64,000 nucleotides of DNA from Paenibacillus_E sp964253085 (GTDB lineage: Bacteria; Bacillota; Bacilli; Paenibacillales; NBRC-103111), in assembly GCF_964253085.1 (NCBI RefSeq), contig NZ_CAXUQH020000001.1, positions 3,162,001-3,226,000 of the forward strand, in the 5' to 3' direction. Numbering within the stretch: the first letter of the stretch is position 1; the number at the start of each line of letters is the position of its first letter. A program made the position numbers and the translations under genes. This document shows, one piece after another, positions 60,929 through 64,000 of this stretch. The notes under the pieces were generated by a model. That model did not search any database and had not been told where the DNA came from. It saw only the letters and a program-made list of their open reading frames with translations.

Positions 60929-62659
60929 ATGAGGAGATATCAATGGATTAGATGGCGAAAGTTCATCCTCTGGCTAGCAGCCATCGTGTTGTTTGGCGGG
61001 CTGTTATGGGCAGGTGGGCCGACCGCTTGGGGGATAGCGATAAGTGTTGCGACTTTACTGATGCAACTGGTTTTCGCCATGGCCTTTATGATCATTCAAT
61101 TTGTTGCGCTGTTTTGGTTCCTTGCTCGAGGACGAACGTATTGGATTCTGCCTGGAGAGACCGGATCAACATGGGATGATTATCGTGGAAACCCTGAAAT
61201 TGTGGAAAATGCGAAACGGATTGTTACCCTGCTTAAAGGTGTTAAAGAGTTCAAGGAAATGGGCGGCGAAGCCATTCGCGGATTGCTGCTATGTGGACCG
61301 CCAGGTACTGGGAAGTCATACTTAGCGCAGGTTATTGCGAATGAAGCACAAGTTCCTTTTGCCTATGCATCTGCACCAAGTTTTCAGAATATGTTCTTCG
61401 GTGTCGGTAACCTCAAGGTGATGGGAATTTACAAAAAAGCCCGCAAGCTTGCACGCGTCTACGGCGCTTGTATCATTTTTATAGATGAGATTGATGCCAT
61501 CGGGATGAGCCGACAAGGCGGCGGTGCTGGCGGCGGGATGATGGGCATGATGGGGATGGGCGGCGGTTCCGGGCTGCTGAACGAGCTGCTCCTGCAAATG
61601 GACCCACCTAATATTGATACCTCTAAAATTGTAAAGATGCTGCGCTCTCTTGGACTACGCCGTAAAAAGGCAGAACGCCCACCCGTGTTAACGGTAGCAG
61701 CGACCAACTTACCTGATGTGCTCGATTCTGCCTTGCTCAGGCCGGGTCGTTTCGATCGACAGCTCTGGGTGGATGTCCCGGATTATGATGGTCGGGTTGA
61801 TATTTTCCAATACTATTTGAAAAAGGTCAAGCTGGACGAAACTTTAACCGCGGAAAAAGCAGGTCTTGATTCCATTGGTTACAGCCCAGCTCAAATTAAA
61901 CATATCGTCAACGAGGCCGTCGTTATCGCCCATCAACGTGGAGCACAGGCGGCGAGCTATGAAGACTTCCGAGCCGCTATGGAAACCTATGAGTGGGGGC
62001 TCAAACAACCGCTCCGCTCGATGCGCGATGATGAGAAGCGGAATGTCGCTTATCACGAAGCAGGTCATGCAGTGGCCCAATTTCTTCTGAAGCCTCATGA
62101 ACGTGTTTGGAAGGTTACGATTATCCGTCGTGGCGGCGCTCTTGGACTTTCGGCTACGAAGGAGACACATGAGCGATATAACCGTAGCGACTCTGAGATG
62201 TTAGCAGAAATTCAGGTATGTCTGGCTGCCCGTGCGGTAGAAGATGAATTCCTGCACAAGAAATTAAACGGCGTAACATCAGATTTACAGCATGCGACCC
62301 AAATCGCAGGTGCGTATCTCGGGATGCTCGGAATGGGCGATGAGCTATTCAGCTTCCTGGCCGTCGGTTCTCGTACGGATGGTCTCAAGGCGCTTCGACC
62401 ACAAATTAATGAGCTGCTCAAAGAGCAAATGCTTGAGGTCAAGAAGCTTGTAACCGATTATACGGAGTTCGTTCACAAGATTGCGGAAGAGCTGCTGAAA
62501 CGAGAAGATTTGACAGGTGATGAAATTGAAGAGATCTTTACTGAGCTTTATGGCGACACACGCCCTAGGGCGATTGAGGTGAAGCCTCTGAAAAAGCTTA
62601 CGCTTGAAAAACCACTTGTCGTCATTGACGACATGGAAGAAGATCTCAAGGATTCGTAA
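60929..62659 (+). CDS. FtsH-like membrane AAA+ zinc metalloprotease
   Basis: A 576-aa protein with two closely spaced membrane segments (about 12-28 and 33-66) and almost no external domain, unlike classic FtsH. The AAA domain has Walker A GPPGTGKS (123-130), Walker B CIIFIDEID (181-189) and second-region RPGRFDR. The M41 peptidase has HEAGH (376-380), with a third zinc ligand probably in NGVTSDLQHA. After Walker B there is a Gly/Met-rich stretch (about 197-215), then an insert with basic residues (about 230-250). ATG at 60929 follows AAGGAAG by eight bases; the ATG at 60875 is an alternative adding 18 residues. It likely degrades or extracts membrane proteins. Confidence 0.85.
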   Translation: MRRYQWIRWRKFILWLAAIVLFGGLLWAGGPTAWGIAISVATLLMQLVFAMAFMIIQFVALFWFLARGRTYWILPGETGSTWDDYRGNPEIVENAKRIVTLLKGVKEFKEMGGEAIRGLLLCGPPGTGKSYLAQVIANEAQVPFAYASAPSFQNMFFGVGNLKVMGIYKKARKLARVYGACIIFIDEIDAIGMSRQGGGAGGGMMGMMGMGGGSGLLNELLLQMDPPNIDTSKIVKMLRSLGLRRKKAERPPVLTVAATNLPDVLDSALLRPGRFDRQLWVDVPDYDGRVDIFQYYLKKVKLDETLTAEKAGLDSIGYSPAQIKHIVNEAVVIAHQRGAQAASYEDFRAAMETYEWGLKQPLRSMRDDEKRNVAYHEAGHAVAQFLLKPHERVWKVTIIRRGGALGLSATKETHERYNRSDSEMLAEIQVCLAARAVEDEFLHKKLNGVTSDLQHATQIAGAYLGMLGMGDELFSFLAVGSRTDGLKALRPQINELLKEQMLEVKKLVTDYTEFVHKIAEELLKREDLTGDEIEEIFTELYGDTRPRAIEVKPLKKLTLEKPLVVIDDMEEDLKDS

Positions 62660-62685
62660 TCGGAGGGACATTCCTCCTATGAATT

Positions 62686-62728
62686 GCCTCCTTTTTGGCT
62701 ATAGTGGTCAGAAGGAGGCCATTTTTTT
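62686..62728 (+). terminator. Rho-independent terminator after protease gene
   Basis: GCCTCCTT pairs with AAGGAGGC over an 18-base loop, followed by a seven-T run. Confidence 0.85.
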
Positions 62729-62785
62729 GGCAAAAGATCGAAAAGACTAGCTAGAGAAGAGACAGTATCAAAGGAGAACTCGATC

Positions 62786-64000
62786 ATGGACTATGACGTT
62801 ATTGTGATTGGAGCAGGACTCGCGGGTTTAGTGGCAACGGTAGAGATTGCGGATGCTGGCAAAAGGGTGCTGCTCCTGGATCAAGAACCGGAAGCATCCT
62901 TTGGTGGACAAGCCTGGTGGTCATTCGGCGGTTTGTTTCTTATTAATTCCCCCGAGCAGTGCCGGCTGGGTATTAAAGATTCACAAGAACTGGCCTGGCA
63001 GGATTGGCAGGGGTCAGCTGGCTTTGATCGGGAAGATGACGAGGATTACTGGGGCCGCAAGTGGGCGGAGGCCTATGTCGAGTTCGCCTCTGGTGAGAAG
63101 CGCGGATGGCTGCATGCCATGGGGATCCGCTTCTTCCCAGTTGTCGGCTGGGCCGAACGTGGAGGTTATTTGGCTGAGGGGCATGGCAACTCAGTACCTC
63201 GTTTTCACATCGTTTGGGGAACAGGACCAGGCATCGTTGAGCCGTTTGAGAAGAGAGTCAGGGCGCACATGACTAATGGACTCGTTGTGTACCAACCGCG
63301 TCATCGCGTGAATGAGCTTATTCTGAGCGGTGGTGCCATCACGGGGGTTAAAGGTTCTGTGCTTGTGCCTAGCACGGTGGCTCGCGGGGAAGCGAGCTCG
63401 CGTGAGGCGATTGGCGATTTCGAATATCAAGCGCAGGCGATCATCGTCAGCAGCGGCGGAATTGGCGCTAATCACGAATTAGTCCGCCAATATTGGCCGA
63501 GTCGGCTTGGTGAAGCACCTAAGCAAATGCTTACTGGTGTGCCTGCACATGTCGATGGCCGGATGCTCGCCATTACGGAGCAATACGGAGGGCGAATAGT
63601 GAATCGCGACCGGATGTGGCACTACACGGAAGGGATCAAGAATTGGAATCCAGTGTGGCATAATCATGGTATTCGTATTCTTCCGGGGCCATCCTCACTC
63701 TGGTTAGATGCGCGTGGTCAGCGTTTTCCAGCCCCTAACTTCCCGGGGTTTGATACGTTAGGCACGTTAGAGACGATCCAAAAGTCTGGCTACGACTATT
63801 CATGGTTTATTTTGACCCAGAAAATCATTGAAAAAGAATTCGCGTTGTCAGGCTCCGAACAGAATCCAGATTTAACGGGAAAAAGCATCCGTAAAGTGTT
63901 GTCTAGAGCATTGCCAGGAGCGATGGCTCCGGTGCAATCTTTTATGGATAAGGGAGAGGATTTCGTCGTTGCTCCGACATTGGCTGAGCTGGTCGCTGGG
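62786..64000 (+). CDS. FAD-binding dehydrogenase, 3' end beyond window
   Basis: The first 405 residues of a flavoprotein of the fumarate reductase/3-ketosteroid-dehydrogenase class. It begins with the dinucleotide-binding motif DYDVIVIGAGLAGLVATVEIADAGKRVLLLDQEP; EASFGGQAWWSFGGLF is typical of the FAD-binding dehydrogenase subgroup, and AIIVSSGGIGANHELVRQ is a second flavin-contact region. The substrate is unknown. AAAGGAG lies before the ATG at 62786. The frame is open to the last base, so the C-terminus is missing. Confidence 0.88.
   Translation, partial: MDYDVIVIGAGLAGLVATVEIADAGKRVLLLDQEPEASFGGQAWWSFGGLFLINSPEQCRLGIKDSQELAWQDWQGSAGFDREDDEDYWGRKWAEAYVEFASGEKRGWLHAMGIRFFPVVGWAERGGYLAEGHGNSVPRFHIVWGTGPGIVEPFEKRVRAHMTNGLVVYQPRHRVNELILSGGAITGVKGSVLVPSTVARGEASSREAIGDFEYQAQAIIVSSGGIGANHELVRQYWPSRLGEAPKQMLTGVPAHVDGRMLAITEQYGGRIVNRDRMWHYTEGIKNWNPVWHNHGIRILPGPSSLWLDARGQRFPAPNFPGFDTLGTLETIQKSGYDYSWFILTQKIIEKEFALSGSEQNPDLTGKSIRKVLSRALPGAMAPVQSFMDKGEDFVVAPTLAELVAG

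Noticed and set aside
1..64000. CRISPR array, tRNA, rRNA, insertion sequence or prophage
   Set aside because: The repeats seen lack regular unique spacers, no cloverleaf or rRNA sequence was recognised, and no transposase, integrase or phage structural gene is present.

Overview
The window looks like a chromosomal segment of a Paenibacillus-type endospore-forming Firmicute. The signs are strong GGAGG-type ribosome binding sites with frequent GTG/TTG starts, many CUT1 sugar ABC transporters without their own ATPase, repeated YesM/YesN-type two-component systems, an SLH-domain surface protein and a YheC/YheD-type spore-coat ATP-grasp gene. No rRNA, tRNA, CRISPR array, transposase or phage gene was seen.

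Layout. (1) 11-1246: an HTH+TPR regulator. (2) 1.4-12.3 kb: a transporter locus with a large lipoprotein binding protein, sensor kinase, AraC-type response regulator and two permeases, followed by an unassigned 820-aa protein and an SGNH hydrolase. (3) 12.6-17.2 kb, minus strand: lrgAB-like genes next to a YesM/YesN-type pair. (4) 17.4-25.3 kb: a sialic-acid operon with transporter, nanA, nanE, nanK and a secreted sialidase. (5) 25.7-30.3 kb: AraC regulator with a divergent PhyH oxygenase, then an ABC-2 exporter. (6) 30.2-32.2 kb: a small membrane protein, and a two-gene unit of unknown function behind a promoter with two good Fur boxes. (7) 32.3-34.8 kb: sulfatase divergent from an AraC regulator. 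(8) 35-42.8 kb: sensor/regulator, transporter and GH105 hydrolase. (9) 43-57.3 kb: spore-coat ATP-grasp gene, GH42 beta-galactosidase, a second LplA-type transporter, a membrane-bound AraC regulator, a YetA/PcRGLX-type lyase, a PL11-like propeller and a rhamnogalacturonan acetylesterase. (10) 58-64 kb: SLH protein, small membrane protein with an FtsH-like protease, and a truncated FAD dehydrogenase.

How it fits together. Regions 8 and 9 read as uptake and mostly intracellular breakdown of rhamnogalacturonan-I fragments: the lyase, propeller, esterase, GH105 and GH42 proteins all lack signal peptides, so imported oligosaccharides are probably degraded inside. Region 4 takes sialic acid released outside by the sialidase to GlcNAc-6-P. 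All sugar importers here must borrow an MsmX-type ATPase encoded elsewhere.

The main regulatory observation is a 14-bp motif of the form GCAA(G/T)AATGTCC. It sits 37-38 bp upstream of the -10 box of five promoters, in regions 2 and 9 and on both strands. It is probably the operator of the AraC-type regulators in those loci. A second observation is that all four long gaps between convergent genes are filled with repeats: three contain related composite palindromes and one contains a 61-bp tandem array. The least explained genes are the Fur-box pair at 30.7-32.2 kb and the 820-aa protein at 8.8-11.2 kb.
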